This document shows positions 63,571-64,000 of a stretch of DNA of 64,000 bases, piece by piece; position 1 is the stretch's first letter; the number at the start of each line of letters is the position of its first letter. This DNA is from CAYUAI01 sp964442745 (lineage in GTDB: Bacteria; Pseudomonadota; Gammaproteobacteria; S012-40). Under the pieces are notes generated by a model. It searched no databases. It was given only the letters and a program-made list of their open reading frames with translations, and was not told the origin of the DNA. The translations under genes were made by a program, and so were the position numbers. The DNA is taken from assembly GCA_964442745.1 (NCBI GenBank), contig CAYUAI010000006.1, positions 1 to 64,000 on the forward strand. The letters are read 5' to 3'.

Positions 63571-64000
63571 CTAAAAATAAACATACGCTTGAATACTGAA
63601 GTTATTATAGGTTAATCCAGCGAATTTTTGCCGATCGGCCTGTAGCCGAATATTAATGCTACGGTTGATCGAAAAGCTTTGTTGAAGTGATACGCGAGTT
63701 TGTGTTAATTTATCACCGATTATCCCTTTATCATAATTGGCAAGCAACTGTATTCGCCAGCCCTGTATGGGCTCAACCGTGTATCCCACAAACAATCCAG
63801 GCAGCACACTGTAATTATCCACTAAACCATCACCAAGCAATAATGTACCATCAATAAATCCATATAAAACGGAATCGATTTTTTGTGACAAGCGATAGGA
63901 AAGTCCTTGGCCACCATTGAATTTAGCGATACTACGCCATGCCCCCTGATTATCAATTAAGGTTTTATTCCAATCAACGTTAGCATGCCAAGAATAGCTT
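63571..64000 (-). CDS. C-terminal part of a probable outer-membrane beta-barrel protein
   Basis: The gene enters from beyond base 64000; 142 residues are seen. Reading on from the window edge gives SYSWHANVDWNKTLIDNQGA, FNGGQGLSYRLSQKID and LYGFIDGTLLLGDGLVDNYS, then alternating strands with a terminal aromatic residue (SIQAYVYF), typical of barrels inserted by the BAM machinery. The arrangement resembles the C-terminal barrel region of DUF4105/Lnb-type proteins, but this is tentative. Internal TTG at 63891 is not a true start because the frame stays open to the window edge. Confidence 0.55.
   Translation of the reverse strand, partial: SYSWHANVDWNKTLIDNQGAWRSIAKFNGGQGLSYRLSQKIDSVLYGFIDGTLLLGDGLVDNYSVLPGLFVGYTVEPIQGWRIQLLANYDKGIIGDKLTQTRVSLQQSFSINRSINIRLQADRQKFAGLTYNNFSIQAYVYF

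Overview
The window reads as chromosomal DNA of a gammaproteobacterium. Marker order supports this: smc-zipA-ligA; rpoS-nlpD-yqaA-pcm-surE (all on the minus strand); hrcA-grpE-dnaK-dnaJ-dapB, with nadK and recN divergent and smpB convergent; yciB-yciI-ppiC; plus dksA. The presence of hrcA together with a sigma-32-like promoter, a short QueF and MurU/AmgK would suit a deep gammaproteobacterial lineage such as a Legionellales-like group, but the exact taxon cannot be fixed from the window. Base composition is moderate to AT-leaning, many genes use GTG or TTG starts, and coding density is high.

Layout. 1-2.7 kb: end of a secreted protein gene, initiator tRNA, then yciB-yciI-ppiC. 2.7-4.4 kb: a decayed accessory patch holding a frameshifted MoxR-like AAA ATPase, an unidentified partner gene and other broken fragments. 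4.6-11.2 kb: ligA, zipA and smc (cell division and chromosome maintenance). 11.5-14.1 kb: queF, a FGGY sugar kinase and an EI24/CysZ-type membrane protein. 14.1-21.6 kb: aminotransferase, dksA, DUF3579, thrC, hom, alaC-like aminotransferase and an Mth938-like protein. 21.8-25.7 kb: the rpoS-nlpD-yqaA-pcm-surE stress and stationary-phase cluster. 26-31.6 kb: Smr protein, DUF2062 protein, two lipoproteins, one of them a 1,000-residue chain of nine PKD domains. 31.9-42.1 kb: dapB, the DnaK chaperone set with its repressor HrcA, nadK, recN and smpB.

42.4-47.9 kb is the most interesting segment: a tight three-gene minus-strand operon encoding (in transcription order) a protein ending in a Vsr-like DUF559 nuclease domain, a 345-residue protein whose C-terminal part looks like a winged-helix domain, and a 1065-residue protein with two separate P-loop ATPase modules, the second HerA-like. 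This is a good candidate for an anti-phage or anti-plasmid system, and I cannot match its architecture to a named system.

48.4-54.8 kb is a second tight operon: a GH63-type glucosidase, a GH13 enzyme, gluconokinase, an SMP-30/gluconolactonase protein and an SDR dehydrogenase. Together these could turn an internal glucoside into glucose, gluconate and 6-phosphogluconate. 55-64 kb holds tRNA-Ser(GGA), a diiron-oxygenase-like protein, an orphan DUF2169 protein in a gene-poor patch, a small membrane protein, MurU and AmgK (cell-wall sugar recycling), an Aer-like PAS chemoreceptor, a lipoprotein alpha/beta hydrolase, and the C-terminal end of an outer-membrane-barrel-like protein. A short repeat family with inverted ends (full copies at 34.1 and 39.8 kb, single ends at 16.7 and 55.0 kb) is scattered between genes.
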